From positions 62,001-126,000 of the forward strand of contig JAEEMP010000125.1 in NCBI GenBank assembly GCA_016283275.1: a DNA stretch of 64,000 bases. The letters are read 5' to 3'. Of the stretch, positions 16,369-26,283 are shown piece by piece. Source of the stretch: Lachnospiraceae bacterium (GTDB taxonomy: Bacteria > Bacillota > Clostridia > Lachnospirales > Lachnospiraceae). The notes under the pieces were generated by a model. It saw only the letters and a list, made by a program, of their open reading frames with translations, searched no databases and was not told where the DNA came from. Both the position numbers and the translations under genes were made by a program. Every line of letters begins with the position of its first letter. Positions within the stretch are counted from its first letter, which is position 1.

Positions 16369-18462
16369 TTATGCTTCGGTATTGCCTTCCGCAACCTTTT
16401 CGGCGCGTTCTTTAACCTGAGCTTCCTGAATATCCGAAGGAGCCTGCTCATAACGTTCGAACTCATATTCAAACTCGCCGCGTCCGCCGGTCATGGAACG
16501 TAAGTCTGTACAATAACCGGTAAGACTCATCATCGGAACGCTTGCTTCGATGATCTGACGTCCGCCGGCTACGGGGTTCATACCCAGAACACGACCGCGT
16601 CTCTTGTTAAGATCGCCCATAACATCGCCTGTGTAAGCATCGGGAACATTGACCTTCAAACTTGCGATAGGCTCAAGAAGTACAGGTGTTGCTTCCATGA
16701 AGCCTTTCTTGAAAGCCTGGATGGTAGCCATCTTGAATGCCATTTCCGAAGAGTCTACGGGATGGTAGGAACCATCGTACAATGTAGCCTTAACTCCGAC
16801 AACGGGATAAGCTGCAAGAGGTCCGCGAAGTACCGATTCCTGAAGTCCCTTTTCAACTGCGGGGAAGTAGTTCTTCGGAACCGCACCGCCGACAACTTCT
16901 TCGTCGAATTCGTAAGGAACGGTGATGTCGCTTGACGGCTCGAAACGCATCTTAACGTGACCGTACTGTCCGTGGCCGCCCGACTGCTTCTTGTACTTAT
17001 ATTCAACGTCGGACTTCTTCTTGATGGTCTCTCTGAATGCGATCTTCGGCTTCTCAAGTACGATCTCAACCTTGTATTCATTCTTAAGTCTTGAAACCGC
17101 GATATCAAGTGCCATATCGCCCATAGCGTAAAGAAGCATCTGACCGTTTTCGGAGTCATTTACATTCTTGAGGGTAAGATCTTCATGCATCATCTTCTGA
17201 AGCGCTTGGGAGATCTTATCAACATCACCCTTATTAACGGGCTTGTATCTCATGTATGTATAAGGCTTTGATATCTCAAACATACCGTACTTGATAACGT
17301 TGGCTTTTGTGGAAAGGGAGTTGCCCGTACGTGCGGAGGACAACTTGGGTATAGCTCCGATATCTCCCGCATGAAGTTCGGATACTTCAATAGGCTTATT
17401 ACCCTGAAGGGTATAAAGCTTGCTGACCTTTTCCTCAATATCCTTATCAATGTTGTAGACAGGATCGTCTGCCTTGAATACACCCGAGCATACCTTGATA
17501 AGAGAATACTTTCCGATGAAAGGATCGACGATCGTCTTAAATATGTATGCCGATTTAGCCTTTGAGAAATCGTAATTTGCTTCGAATATCTCGTTGTTCT
17601 TCATGGAGATACCTGCGATCTTGCAGTTCTCGGGACTCGGAAGATATTTAACGATATCATCAAGGAGTGTATATACACCGTAGCAAAGCAGGCTTGAACC
17701 CATTGTCATGGGTACTACTGTAGAATCTATAACGTTTGTACGGATAGCTGCACGGATCTCTGCTTCCGAGAAGGTGTCACCCGAGAAATATCTGTCCATG
17801 AACTCTTCACTGGTCTCTGCAACAGTTTCCATAAGGGTTTCACGATACTGCTCAAGGTTAGCCTTTGAGTAATCCGGAACGGGGATCTCAACCGTTTCCT
17901 TGCCCTGCCACTTCTGGCCTTTTTCGGAAATAACGTTAACATATCCGATAAGTTTCTCATTCTCACGGATCGGAAGATGGAAAGGAGCCATACGCTTTCC
18001 GTACTTCTCGGTAAGTGTCTCGACAACGTTCTTGTAGGAGGCGTTGTCAACATCCATATCCGTTACAAATATCATTCTGGGAAGCTTATGCTTCTCGCAA
18101 AGATCCCATGCCTTCTCTGTGCCGACTTCTACACCGGCTTTACCCGAAACAACAATGATAGCCGCATCGGCAGCCGCAACAGCCTCTTCCACTTCGCCCA
18201 CAAAATCGAAATAACCCGGTGTATCGAGAAGATTAATCTTTACACCATCCCACTCAAGAGAAATCAATGATGTATTAATTGAGAATTTCCTCTTCTGCTC
18301 TTCTTTGCTAAAGTCAGAAATAGTGTTTCCGTCATCGACCTTTCCCATACGGGATGTTAAACCCGCAAGATAAGCCATTGCCTCGGCAAGACTTGTCTTA
18401 CCGCATCCGCCGTGACCTAAAAGGACAACGTTACGGATTTTGTCCGTTGTGTAAACATTCAT
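16369..18462 (-). CDS. EF-G paralogue (divergent translational GTPase)
   Basis: I place the start at the ATG at 18462 (697 residues), 9 nt after GGAGG. An in-frame TTG at 18477 lies inside that site. The five EF-G domains are recognisable, including the domain IV/V sequence QSGGHGQYGHVKMRFEP and a C-terminal RxMTGGRGEFEYEF. The GTPase motifs depart from true EF-G: G1 is GHGGCGKTS (16-24), G3 is DTPGY (80-84) with Tyr84 in place of the catalytic His, and G4 is TDMD (134-137) where canonical EF-G has NKMD. This pattern is that of the EF-G2/FusA-like paralogues, not the elongation factor of the str operon. Its role (perhaps ribosome recycling, rescue or resistance) is unknown. It has its own promoter and terminator. 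Confidence 0.88.
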   Translation of the reverse strand: MNVYTTDKIRNVVLLGHGGCGKTSLAEAMAYLAGLTSRMGKVDDGNTISDFSKEEQKRKFSINTSLISLEWDGVKINLLDTPGYFDFVGEVEEAVAAADAAIIVVSGKAGVEVGTEKAWDLCEKHKLPRMIFVTDMDVDNASYKNVVETLTEKYGKRMAPFHLPIRENEKLIGYVNVISEKGQKWQGKETVEIPVPDYSKANLEQYRETLMETVAETSEEFMDRYFSGDTFSEAEIRAAIRTNVIDSTVVPMTMGSSLLCYGVYTLLDDIVKYLPSPENCKIAGISMKNNEIFEANYDFSKAKSAYIFKTIVDPFIGKYSLIKVCSGVFKADDPVYNIDKDIEEKVSKLYTLQGNKPIEVSELHAGDIGAIPKLSSARTGNSLSTKANVIKYGMFEISKPYTYMRYKPVNKGDVDKISQALQKMMHEDLTLKNVNDSENGQMLLYAMGDMALDIAVSRLKNEYKVEIVLEKPKIAFRETIKKKSDVEYKYKKQSGGHGQYGHVKMRFEPSSDITVPYEFDEEVVGGAVPKNYFPAVEKGLQESVLRGPLAAYPVVGVKATLYDGSYHPVDSSEMAFKMATIQAFKKGFMEATPVLLEPIASLKVNVPDAYTGDVMGDLNKRRGRVLGMNPVAGGRQIIEASVPMMSLTGYCTDLRSMTGGRGEFEYEFERYEQAPSDIQEAQVKERAEKVAEGNTEA

Positions 18463-18535
18463 CCTAAAAACCTCCAAAATACATTATTTCGGCTATACTT
18501 TTAAATGCTTTCTCTAAAAGAACGACCTTGTTAAC

Positions 18536-18564
18536 AGTTTACTAAAAATTCAGACAACATTCAA
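18536..18564 (-). promoter_or_regulatory. Probable promoter of the EF-G-like gene
   Basis: Minus strand TTGAAT (18559-18564), 17 bp, TAAACT (18536-18541), with a leader of about 70 nt to the ATG. The rest of the 18463-18618 gap is AT-rich without clear structure. Confidence 0.45.
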
Positions 18565-18618
18565 CATAATTGTTCAAAATATCTAAAAAATATCGGGTTT
18601 CAAGATTATTTTTATGCA

Positions 18619-18655
18619 TAAAAAAGAACGTTTCGGATATACGAAACGTTCCTTA
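18619..18655 (-). terminator. Intrinsic terminator of the PilZ gene
   Basis: A perfect 10-bp stem GAACGTTTCG/CGAAACGTTC with a 6-nt loop, followed on the minus strand by TTTTTTATG. It lies about 20 bp after the PilZ stop codon. Confidence 0.85.
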
Positions 18656-18673
18656 AAAAGTCATATCCGCCGA

Positions 18674-19012
18674 TTATTTTTTTGTCTCGTCTTCGACGGT
18701 CTGATAAACTTCGATCCTTGCCGCATCCATTTCGGGCATACCGATAAAAATGCTTCCGTAATTGAACTTATCACCGACCTTCTCAATACGAATGATCTCA
18801 AGGAAAGCATGAAGCACTTCTTTTGTCCAGATCGTAAGATAAGCTTCATAAACGGCGCCTATTGAAAGAGCCTTATCTGCGGTAAATCCGACGCCCGTCT
18901 TCGAAACATCGTTAACCTCTATTCCGACTTCTTCGACTCCCGAACCGTCAAGGCGCTTTAATACAAGCTTTGACAAAAGCTCCGTCCTTTTGTGTTTACG
19001 TTTTTCTTCCAT
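18674..19012 (-). CDS. PilZ-domain protein (probable cyclic-di-GMP receptor)
   Basis: A 112-residue protein that is essentially one PilZ domain. Both ligand motifs are present: RxxxR as RKHKR (residues 5-9) and DxSxxG as DVSKTG (35-40). Proteins of this type bind cyclic-di-GMP and pass the signal to a partner by contact. No diguanylate cyclase, flagellar or cellulose gene is in the window, so the partner is unknown. It is a single-gene unit between the EF-G-like gene and the LtaS-like gene, with its own terminator. Confidence 0.85.
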   Translation of the reverse strand: MEEKRKHKRTELLSKLVLKRLDGSGVEEVGIEVNDVSKTGVGFTADKALSIGAVYEAYLTIWTKEVLHAFLEIIRIEKVGDKFNYGSIFIGMPEMDAARIEVYQTVEDETKK

Positions 19013-19070
19013 TAATTCACCCTCCGAAAATGGGCATGAAGATTATCATAAAAAACCGGATGCCCATAAA

Positions 19071-19090
19071 TTTATAGCCTATGCTATAAA
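19071..19090. repeat. 8-bp perfect hairpin between the LtaS-like and PilZ genes
   Basis: TTTATAGC and GCTATAAA with a 4-nt loop. An outer ATGGGCAT/ATGCCCAT pair lies just beyond it at about 19030-19067. On the minus strand it follows the ltaS-like stop by about 35 bp and is followed by TTTAT, so it may be a weak terminator or part of the PilZ promoter region. Confidence 0.4.
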
Positions 19091-19125
19091 CTGATTTTAC
19101 AAAATTAGATATTCAAAGTAAAGAT

Positions 19126-21324
19126 TTATTTGCTGAACTTCGAATAGTCGGGCGTATAGTTCTGTTCGACCACAGGGATCTCAATTCCCAGATAATCGTC
19201 TATATATTTGTAATAATCGTAGTTGACTATACGTTCCGAATATTTACGTTTAAGACTCAGCTTTTTCTTTAAATTCTCAAGATAATCCTCGGGAAGATCT
19301 GCCGGAGGCTCGCCGTCTTCGGTAAGATAAACAACGTCTCCCGTCTGTGAATTGTACATAAGGGTCTCCGTGATGATCGAACGGTTCCACATTGCCACGA
19401 AACCTTCCTCATCCGAGAATATATCCTGTCCCATCAAAAGTCTTGAATCGTATTCAAAGCCGAAAAGATTCAAAAGCGTGGGAAGAATGTCCATACTGCA
19501 CATGGGCTTATCTATCACGATAGGCTCTTTAATGGCTCCCGACCAAAGGATCAGATTCGACTTGTACAGTTCGAAGTTCTCTTCAACTTCATGGCCTAAA
19601 AGTTCCGAAAACTCTTCGTTTGAAAGTCCGTAAGGCCAATGGTCGCCGGTAAAGCAGATGACGGTCCTGTCGGCTATGCCCTTCTCTTCAAGAGTCTTGA
19701 TCATATATTCAAGTCCCTTGTCCAGTTCTTTCTGACAGGCGAGATATGCCTGACAGGGCTCCGATAACGGAAGATCCTGCACAGCCTCCCTGTTGATCTT
19801 GGCACACCAGTTACCCGTAAAGTTATAGTTAAGATGTCCGCTTACGGTCATGTAATATACATGGAAAATATCATCATCCACATATTCGGGCATTGAAGCC
19901 TCGAACATCTGAAGATCCGACGCGGGCCAGTGCTTTTCTATCTCAAGACCGTTGCCGACACCCTGATAATAGTAGCCCATACCCGGATAGGTAATGTCTC
20001 TTCCGTAATACTGGAAATCGTTATCATGGTAAGCTCGGCTTGTGATGCCGTACTTCATGTTAAAAAGATTACCGAGAGCAAACGGCATATCATTCTGACC
20101 TACAGCCTTAAAGTTTGTGGCACCGCCTCTCATGGGATAAAGGCTTGTGGAGCACACAAACTCGCCGTCCGAAGTGGAACCTCCGGAACGTGCATTATAG
20201 AAGTTATTGAACACAAAGCCTTCGTGAGTGAGCCTGTATAAAGTGGGCGTGATCTCTTCGTCAACGGCTATCGACGAAAATCCTTCCGCCGTCATGAATA
20301 TAAGATTAAAGCCCTCAAACATACCCGTATACTCATTCTTCTTGGTGGGTTCAAGCGTCGACATATATTCATGAATACCCGCAATGTATTCATCCGGCTC
20401 ATTTTCCGCAAGAGATACGAAGTCTATATCGAGCATGTTGGGCGAACGGTCGATAACAGGCACAGGATCGGACTCGGAAACATCCGCACCCGATACATCG
20501 CTTCCCGAAACATCTGCGCCCGATACATCGTTTGAAGAAACCTCTTCGGGCGCTTTATATACCCAGACTTCTCCAAGCTCGTCATCTTTCTTTGCACTGT
20601 CGGGCATGATGATATTTTTAAGTTCGATCTCGGCGGTCGCCATTACTCCGAGTTTTTCATAAGAAAACTCGCTTATGTTTTCGTTTACGCAAAGATCGTA
20701 AGGAGTGAAACTGTCTTTACCGAAAGCAAGGATCACAAACCCTTCAATAACGATCGTAAGTGCAAGCAAAGTCAAAGGCACATAGAAATGTCTTAACTTA
20801 ACCTGCTCATATCTGTACACCGTAAGCTTATTAAGCGTAATAAGCACCGCTATGGGAATAACGATGATCAGCAAAAGAACAAGCCAGTTATCTATGATAC
20901 CCTGTATTATCTCTCTGTAGTACTGTGTTACCTTTGCGTTATTCTTGCTTATAAAGGAAATGCTGAAGAAAACCTGAAATATCGCGTGATACAAAACATT
21001 GACGACATAATACAGAAGAAGTATTCCTGTCAATACCCATGTGATCACCTTATTGGCTTTCTTCTTAAAGAACAGTACAAACAACGAAAGAAAGGCGGCC
21101 GTCGGGAAACACATAACGAGTTTTGCAAAATAATTAAGCGTCAGCCCCTTGAAACTCCATATATGAAAAACAGTTTCAAGATAAATAAGCATTAACGAGA
21201 AAAGGATAAATCTCTCGAGCGAATACAAAAGGCCTTTTACGACCGTAGTTTTCTTTTCCCGTTCCGGCCCCATGTTCAGATTAAAATCCAGATCTTCGAA
21301 TTCGGGCTCAAATGAATCTTTCAT
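19126..21324 (-). CDS. LtaS-family membrane phosphoglycerol transferase (sulfatase fold)
   Basis: A 732-residue protein. An acidic N-terminus is followed by about five membrane segments (between about 32 and 205), an extracellular linker, and an alkaline-phosphatase/sulfatase-type domain (about 335-660). The likely metal ligand Glu347 (TAEGFS) and the catalytic Thr384 in GGSTSDGEF match lipoteichoic acid synthase, as does the GDHWPYG metal motif. Such enzymes transfer glycerolphosphate from phosphatidylglycerol to build lipoteichoic acid; use of another glycan acceptor is possible. The linker holds a five-unit VSxxD repeat (262-286). It lies 22 bp after queA at the end of an operon. Confidence 0.85.
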   Translation of the reverse strand: MKDSFEPEFEDLDFNLNMGPEREKKTTVVKGLLYSLERFILFSLMLIYLETVFHIWSFKGLTLNYFAKLVMCFPTAAFLSLFVLFFKKKANKVITWVLTGILLLYYVVNVLYHAIFQVFFSISFISKNNAKVTQYYREIIQGIIDNWLVLLLIIVIPIAVLITLNKLTVYRYEQVKLRHFYVPLTLLALTIVIEGFVILAFGKDSFTPYDLCVNENISEFSYEKLGVMATAEIELKNIIMPDSAKKDDELGEVWVYKAPEEVSSNDVSGADVSGSDVSGADVSESDPVPVIDRSPNMLDIDFVSLAENEPDEYIAGIHEYMSTLEPTKKNEYTGMFEGFNLIFMTAEGFSSIAVDEEITPTLYRLTHEGFVFNNFYNARSGGSTSDGEFVCSTSLYPMRGGATNFKAVGQNDMPFALGNLFNMKYGITSRAYHDNDFQYYGRDITYPGMGYYYQGVGNGLEIEKHWPASDLQMFEASMPEYVDDDIFHVYYMTVSGHLNYNFTGNWCAKINREAVQDLPLSEPCQAYLACQKELDKGLEYMIKTLEEKGIADRTVICFTGDHWPYGLSNEEFSELLGHEVEENFELYKSNLILWSGAIKEPIVIDKPMCSMDILPTLLNLFGFEYDSRLLMGQDIFSDEEGFVAMWNRSIITETLMYNSQTGDVVYLTEDGEPPADLPEDYLENLKKKLSLKRKYSERIVNYDYYKYIDDYLGIEIPVVEQNYTPDYSKFSK
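20460..20545 (-). repeat. In-frame tandem repeat coding the VSGAD/VSGSD linker
   Basis: Imperfect 15-30 bp direct repeats on the minus strand encode VSSND, VSGAD, VSGSD, VSGAD, VSESD in the extracellular linker of the LtaS-like protein. Repeats of this kind can change length by slippage without breaking the frame. Confidence 0.75.
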
Positions 21325-21346
21325 AGCAAAAACAACCTCTTATAAC

Positions 21347-22384
21347 TTAATCGTGTATAAACATCGCATCTCCGAAGCTGAAGAATCTGTATCGGTTTTC
21401 AACGGCTTCTTTGTATGCGTTTAAAACATTTTCTCTTCCCGCAAGAGCGGAGACCAGCATGATAAGCGTCGACTCGGGCAAATGGAAATTTGTGATAAGG
21501 CAATCCGTAAGTTTAAATCTGTATCCCGGATATATGAATATCGAGGTATCGCCTTCGCACGGTCTTAACTTTCCGTTCTCATCCGCAGCGCTTTCAACGG
21601 TCCTGACGCTTGTGGTGCCCACACAAATGATACGCCCGCCGTTTTCTTTTACGGAATTGACAACGTCGGCCGTTTCTTTGGTGACCCTGAACCATTCGGT
21701 ATGCATATGATGATCTAAAATATTGTCTTCCTTGACGGGTCTGAATGTGCCTAGTCCCACATGCAATGTCACAAATACAACTTTTACACCCATTGACCTT
21801 ATTTCGTCAAGAAGCTCATCCGTAAAATGAAGTCCCGCGGTCGGTGCCGCAGCCGAGCCTTCGTATTTTGCATAAACCGTCTGATATCTGTTTTTGTCTT
21901 TAAGTTTGTGGGTTATATAAGGAGGAAGCGGCATCTCGCCGAGTCTGTCGAGAATTTCTTCGAAAATCCCGTCAAAAGAAAACTCTATAAGCCTGTTTCC
22001 TTCTTCGACTATATCCTTGACCGTACCCTTTAAGATACCGTCGCCGAAAACGATCTCCTGCCCGATCCTTGCCTTTTTACCGGGCTTTACAAGCGTCTCC
22101 CATGTATTGTCCTTTAATCGTTTCAAAAGAAGGACCTCTATGACAGCTCCTGTATCTTTACGGTGGCCGATAAGCCTTGCGGGTATTACCTTTGTATTGT
22201 TGAGCACCAGACAGTCGCCTTCTTTTAAATACGACTTTATGTCTTTAAAGATCGAATGTTCAACCCTGCCCGTATTCTTATCAAGAAGCATCAGTTTAGA
22301 CGAAGATCGGTCGCTTAACGGATCCTGTGCGATAAGTTCCTCGGGCAGGTCATAATAATAATCTGATTTTAAAAGTGTTTCCAT
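21347..22384 (-). CDS. queA: S-adenosylmethionine:tRNA ribosyltransferase-isomerase
   Basis: A 345-residue QueA, full length for the family. It transfers and isomerises the ribosyl part of S-adenosylmethionine onto preQ1-modified tRNA to give epoxyqueuosine. The N-terminal [12 protein letters not shown], the [14 protein letters not shown] segment, and the C-terminal TAGLHFT and [16 protein letters not shown] motifs are diagnostic. It lies between the M18 aminopeptidase (5 bp gap) and the LtaS-like gene. No tgt or queuosine precursor gene is adjacent. Confidence 0.97.
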   Translation of the reverse strand: METLLKSDYYYDLPEELIAQDPLSDRSSSKLMLLDKNTGRVEHSIFKDIKSYLKEGDCLVLNNTKVIPARLIGHRKDTGAVIEVLLLKRLKDNTWETLVKPGKKARIGQEIVFGDGILKGTVKDIVEEGNRLIEFSFDGIFEEILDRLGEMPLPPYITHKLKDKNRYQTVYAKYEGSAAAPTAGLHFTDELLDEIRSMGVKVVFVTLHVGLGTFRPVKEDNILDHHMHTEWFRVTKETADVVNSVKENGGRIICVGTTSVRTVESAADENGKLRPCEGDTSIFIYPGYRFKLTDCLITNFHLPESTLIMLVSALAGRENVLNAYKEAVENRYRFFSFGDAMFIHD

Positions 22385-22389
22385 CTGTC

Positions 22390-23802
22390 TTACATTCCGG
22401 GTGCGTTTAAGAAAGCAACATAACCCCTCATTGACTCATATACATCCGCTTTGCTGGTGGCTTCGAACGGAGCATGCATGTTAAGTACCGCAACGCCCGC
22501 ATCGATGACGTTCATGCCGTATTTTGCCATGATATATGCTATCGTGCCGCCGCCGCCGACATCAACCTTGCCGAGTTCGGCTATCTGGAACGAAACCTTT
22601 GCATCATCCATGATCTTGCGTATATATGCGATATATTCGGCATTGGCATCGTTGCTTCCGGACTTGCCTCTTGAACCGGTAAACTTGGAAAACACCATGC
22701 CGTTGCCCATTACGGAAGCGTTCTTTTTCTCAAAAGCGCTTGCGTATGAAGGATCGTATGCGGCGTTGACGTCCGAGCTTAACATTGTTGAGTTTGCAAG
22801 ACATCTTCTTAACTTAAGCTCATCTGCCTTGCCCATGAGATTTAATATTTCTCTTATGACATTTTCAAAATAAAAACTTGTCATACCCGTGGCTCCGACT
22901 GAACCTATCTCTTCCTTGTCGGTAAGTATGCAGCACGATGTTCTCTTTACGTCTTTAACCTCCAACATAGCGAAAAGAGATGCGAAAGCGCAGACTCTGT
23001 CATCCTGTCCGTATGCAAGTATCATGCTTCTGTCAAAGCCTGCTTCTCTTGCCTTTCCTGCGGGTACGACTTCAAGCTCGGCAGATAAGAAGTCTTCCTC
23101 TTCCATGCCGTACTCATCTTTTAATATCCTAAGAACCTCTGCCTTGACAGGATCCTTGTCTTTTTTATCTTCTTCACCCTTCTTGGCTTTGATGGTCAAA
23201 GGCTTATTTCCCACGATGATATCGAGCGCTTCGCCTTCCACAACCTTGGCTGCCTTTTTATCCATCTGCTCGGCTGCAAGGTGGATCAGAAGATCCGATA
23301 CAAAGAACACCGGATCGTCCTCATCTTCACCGATCGCCATCTCGATCGTGCTTCCGTCCTTTTTGATCACTACGCCGTGCAAAGAAAGCGGTATCGCAAC
23401 CCACTGATATTTCTTGATGCCGCCGTAATAATGTGTATCAAGATAAGCGATCGAAGTATCCTCGTAAAGAGGATTTGACTTAACGTCCATTCTGGGAGAA
23501 TCGATATGGGCACCCAATATGTTCATGCCCTTTTCAAGCGGCTCTTCGCCGATATTGAATAAGATTATGGACTTATTCATGTTTACGGCATAGATCTTGT
23601 CGCCTTTTTTGATCTTTTTGCCCGCTTTCAAATATTCTTCAAGTTCGGTATATCCGCATTTTTCGCAGAGGTTGACTATATTGTTGACACATTCACGCTC
23701 GGTCTTGCAGTTATCGAGAAAATCTCTGTAATCCTTTGTGAATACTTCAAGTTCACGGATCTGCTTCAATGAATAGTTGCTCCAGCAGTTTTTAGTCTCC
23801 AT
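22390..23802 (-). CDS. M18-family aminopeptidase
   Basis: A 470-residue zinc aminopeptidase of family M18 (aspartyl aminopeptidase type), cytoplasmic, removing acidic or neutral N-terminal residues from peptides. Metal-site motifs are AHIDSPRMD near residue 97, [12 protein letters not shown] in the middle and [13 protein letters not shown] near the C-terminus. A Lys/Glu/Asp-rich insertion ([16 protein letters not shown]) sits in the dimerisation domain region, as in clostridial members. It is in line with pheT (40 bp upstream) and queA. Confidence 0.92.
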   Translation of the reverse strand: METKNCWSNYSLKQIRELEVFTKDYRDFLDNCKTERECVNNIVNLCEKCGYTELEEYLKAGKKIKKGDKIYAVNMNKSIILFNIGEEPLEKGMNILGAHIDSPRMDVKSNPLYEDTSIAYLDTHYYGGIKKYQWVAIPLSLHGVVIKKDGSTIEMAIGEDEDDPVFFVSDLLIHLAAEQMDKKAAKVVEGEALDIIVGNKPLTIKAKKGEEDKKDKDPVKAEVLRILKDEYGMEEEDFLSAELEVVPAGKAREAGFDRSMILAYGQDDRVCAFASLFAMLEVKDVKRTSCCILTDKEEIGSVGATGMTSFYFENVIREILNLMGKADELKLRRCLANSTMLSSDVNAAYDPSYASAFEKKNASVMGNGMVFSKFTGSRGKSGSNDANAEYIAYIRKIMDDAKVSFQIAELGKVDVGGGGTIAYIMAKYGMNVIDAGVAVLNMHAPFEATSKADVYESMRGYVAFLNAPGM

Positions 23803-23842
23803 ATGATAACTCCTTTATAAAGATATTCTAAAAGTTCAAAAT

Positions 23843-26266
23843 TTACGCTCTTAAAGTAACGTCGTATTTTTCCTTAAGTACATCAAGGATATCGTTTACG
23901 AGTCCGTCCACGAAATCTGCGGTAAACTCGGTATCCTTTGGCGTAAATACTACCGAGAAAGCCATACTCTTCTTGTCAGCCCCGAGCTGGACGCCTTCAT
24001 ATACATCGAAAAGATCTATCTTGGTGATATAATCACAGGCTCCTTTGATGGCCTTTTCGATCTGCGCGCAGGTTATATCCTTGTTCATTACAAAGCAAAG
24101 GTCTCTCTTTTCCTCAAGGAACTTCGGAAGCGGCACAAAGTGTCTGTCTTTTCCGTAATACTTTACAAGCGAAGCAAGATCGATCTCTGCGATATAAGCG
24201 GGAACTCTCATATCCGTTTCATTCTGGATCTCATAAGAAAGCTGACCCAGATATCCTATGCCTTCACCGTTACACATGACTTTTGCCGTCCTGTAAGGAT
24301 GTAAGAACGAAAGGGTTTCCGACTCATACTCAAATTCAATGTCGAGTGCCTTTGCAACGGTATCCGTGAGTCCTTTTAAGGTAAAGAAATCTTCATCGTC
24401 GCCGAAGATACCGATACAGATCGTTTCTCTCTCATCGGGATACTCCGTTAACGGAAGCTCACCGGGAATAAACTTATTGCCAAGCTCATAGATACGGCCG
24501 CTTAAGATTCCTCTCTTCTGATTCTTTGAGATCGCAGTGATCATCTGAGGAGCAAGAGTCGTTCTCATAAGAGAAAGGTCGATATTTATGGGATTGATAA
24601 GCTTAATGGCATGTCTTTCGGGTGCATCTTCCGGAAGTTTGATAAGATCAAGATCCGAGGGTGAAAAGAACGAGTAATGAACTCCTTCAAAAGCTCCCTG
24701 GGCACAAAGTGCATTCTTTATCTTAAGCTCCGTCTTCTGCCTTAAATTGTATCCGCCGCTTGTAACTTCCGCGGTAGGAATAAATGTGGGTATGATCTTA
24801 TCGTAACCGTACATACGGATCACTTCTTCGGCCACATCCTGATATGTAGCCATATCTTCGCGGTAAGCGGGCACATTTAAGGTAAGTTCGTCTCCGTTAA
24901 GTACGGGTGCGAAATTTAAGTTTGTAAGTATCCTTACGATATCCTTATCGGGAACGGTGATACCGAGTACCGCATTTACCTTCTTAACGCTTACGGTAAG
25001 AGGTGTTGTGTCTACGGAATTACCTGTGTTTACATCAAAATGAGTCGATGATATCTTGCCGCAGTTAAGTTCTTCAACAAGATGAAGAGCTCTCTTCATT
25101 GCCATAACGGTCGCATATTCATCGACACCCTTTGCATAACGTGCACTTGCATCGGATACCTGGCCGAGTTCTTTTGAACTTATACGGATATTGTCATGAG
25201 CAAACTTTGCGGACTCAAAAAGCACTGCGGAAGTGGTGTCAAGGATCTCTGAATTTAAACCTCCCATGATACCGGCAAGCGCGACCGGCTTTTTCCCATC
25301 ACAGATAACAAGGTTGTTTGAATTTAAGGTAAATTCTTTCTCATCAAGCGTTACGATCTTTTCGCCGTCAGCGGCGCGTCTTACGTTGATCGCATTGCCT
25401 TCTATAAAGCTTTCGTCGAAAGCATGCATGGGCTGACCGAGTTCTTTTAAGATATAGTTTGTTATGTCAACCATGTTTGAGATCGCCGAACAGCCGACAA
25501 GCGCAAGTCTTCTCTTCATCCACTGGGGAGATTCGGAGATCTTTACATCGTATACATAGTGAGAAATATATCTCGGGCAAAGATCGGGGGCTTCAACCGT
25601 TACTTTAAAGCCGTCCTTCTTTACATCGGTTTCAGTATAATCAAGCGCAGGCTCTTTGACAGGCTTTTCAAGCACTGCGGCAACTTCTCTCGCAATACCG
25701 AAAATACTCTGACAATCCGGCCTGTTTGCGGTGATCGATACATCAAAGATCCAGTCATCGATCCCGACTATGGGCTTTACGTCCTCGCCGGGAACGCAGT
25801 CGTCGGGAAGAACAAGCAATCCGTTATATCCGGCTCCTTTAAACATCTCTTCTGTAACACCGATCTCTACACCCGAGCAGAGCATGCCGAAAGAATCGTA
25901 ACCGCGAAGTTTGCCCGCATTGATGGTCATAACACCTTCAACGGTCTTATGATCTTTTGCGGTCGCATAAACGGTCGCACCCACAAGTGCAAGAGGGAAC
26001 TTCTTTCCGGCTTCGACATTGTCTGCTCCGCAGCAGATCTGGAATGTGCCGTGCTTTCCGGCATCGACCGTACAAAGATGAAGATGTGTTCCTTCTATAG
26101 GCTCGCAGGTCTTTACAAGGCCCACAACTACATTTGAAATGTCGTGACCGACCTCATATTTTTCTTCTACTTCAAAACCGCAGGAAAAAAGCTTCTCCTC
26201 AAGTTCATCGGGTGTAACATCATCTATATCCACATAATCTTTTAACCAGCTTAAGGGCACTAACAT
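23843..26266 (-). CDS. pheT: Phenylalanyl-tRNA synthetase beta subunit
   Basis: An 807-residue PheT with the normal domain order: EMAP-type tRNA-binding domain (about 40-150), B3/B4 editing domain (about 210-380), B5 domain (about 405-475), the catalytic-like core, and the C-terminal ferredoxin-fold anticodon-binding domain (about 715-806, PLPKFLEEKRDLCFVMNKD). With PheS it forms the (alpha-beta)2 enzyme that charges tRNA-Phe and edits mischarged tyrosine. It starts 17 bp after pheS behind a GGAGG site. Confidence 0.97.
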   Translation of the reverse strand: MLVPLSWLKDYVDIDDVTPDELEEKLFSCGFEVEEKYEVGHDISNVVVGLVKTCEPIEGTHLHLCTVDAGKHGTFQICCGADNVEAGKKFPLALVGATVYATAKDHKTVEGVMTINAGKLRGYDSFGMLCSGVEIGVTEEMFKGAGYNGLLVLPDDCVPGEDVKPIVGIDDWIFDVSITANRPDCQSIFGIAREVAAVLEKPVKEPALDYTETDVKKDGFKVTVEAPDLCPRYISHYVYDVKISESPQWMKRRLALVGCSAISNMVDITNYILKELGQPMHAFDESFIEGNAINVRRAADGEKIVTLDEKEFTLNSNNLVICDGKKPVALAGIMGGLNSEILDTTSAVLFESAKFAHDNIRISSKELGQVSDASARYAKGVDEYATVMAMKRALHLVEELNCGKISSTHFDVNTGNSVDTTPLTVSVKKVNAVLGITVPDKDIVRILTNLNFAPVLNGDELTLNVPAYREDMATYQDVAEEVIRMYGYDKIIPTFIPTAEVTSGGYNLRQKTELKIKNALCAQGAFEGVHYSFFSPSDLDLIKLPEDAPERHAIKLINPINIDLSLMRTTLAPQMITAISKNQKRGILSGRIYELGNKFIPGELPLTEYPDERETICIGIFGDDEDFFTLKGLTDTVAKALDIEFEYESETLSFLHPYRTAKVMCNGEGIGYLGQLSYEIQNETDMRVPAYIAEIDLASLVKYYGKDRHFVPLPKFLEEKRDLCFVMNKDITCAQIEKAIKGACDYITKIDLFDVYEGVQLGADKKSMAFSVVFTPKDTEFTADFVDGLVNDILDVLKEKYDVTLRA

Positions 26267-26283
26267 AATAAAGCCTCCTTCCT

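Noticed and set aside
18463-18477. TTG start for the EF-G-like protein at 18477
   Set aside because: The TTG lies inside the GGAGG site that serves the ATG at 18462.
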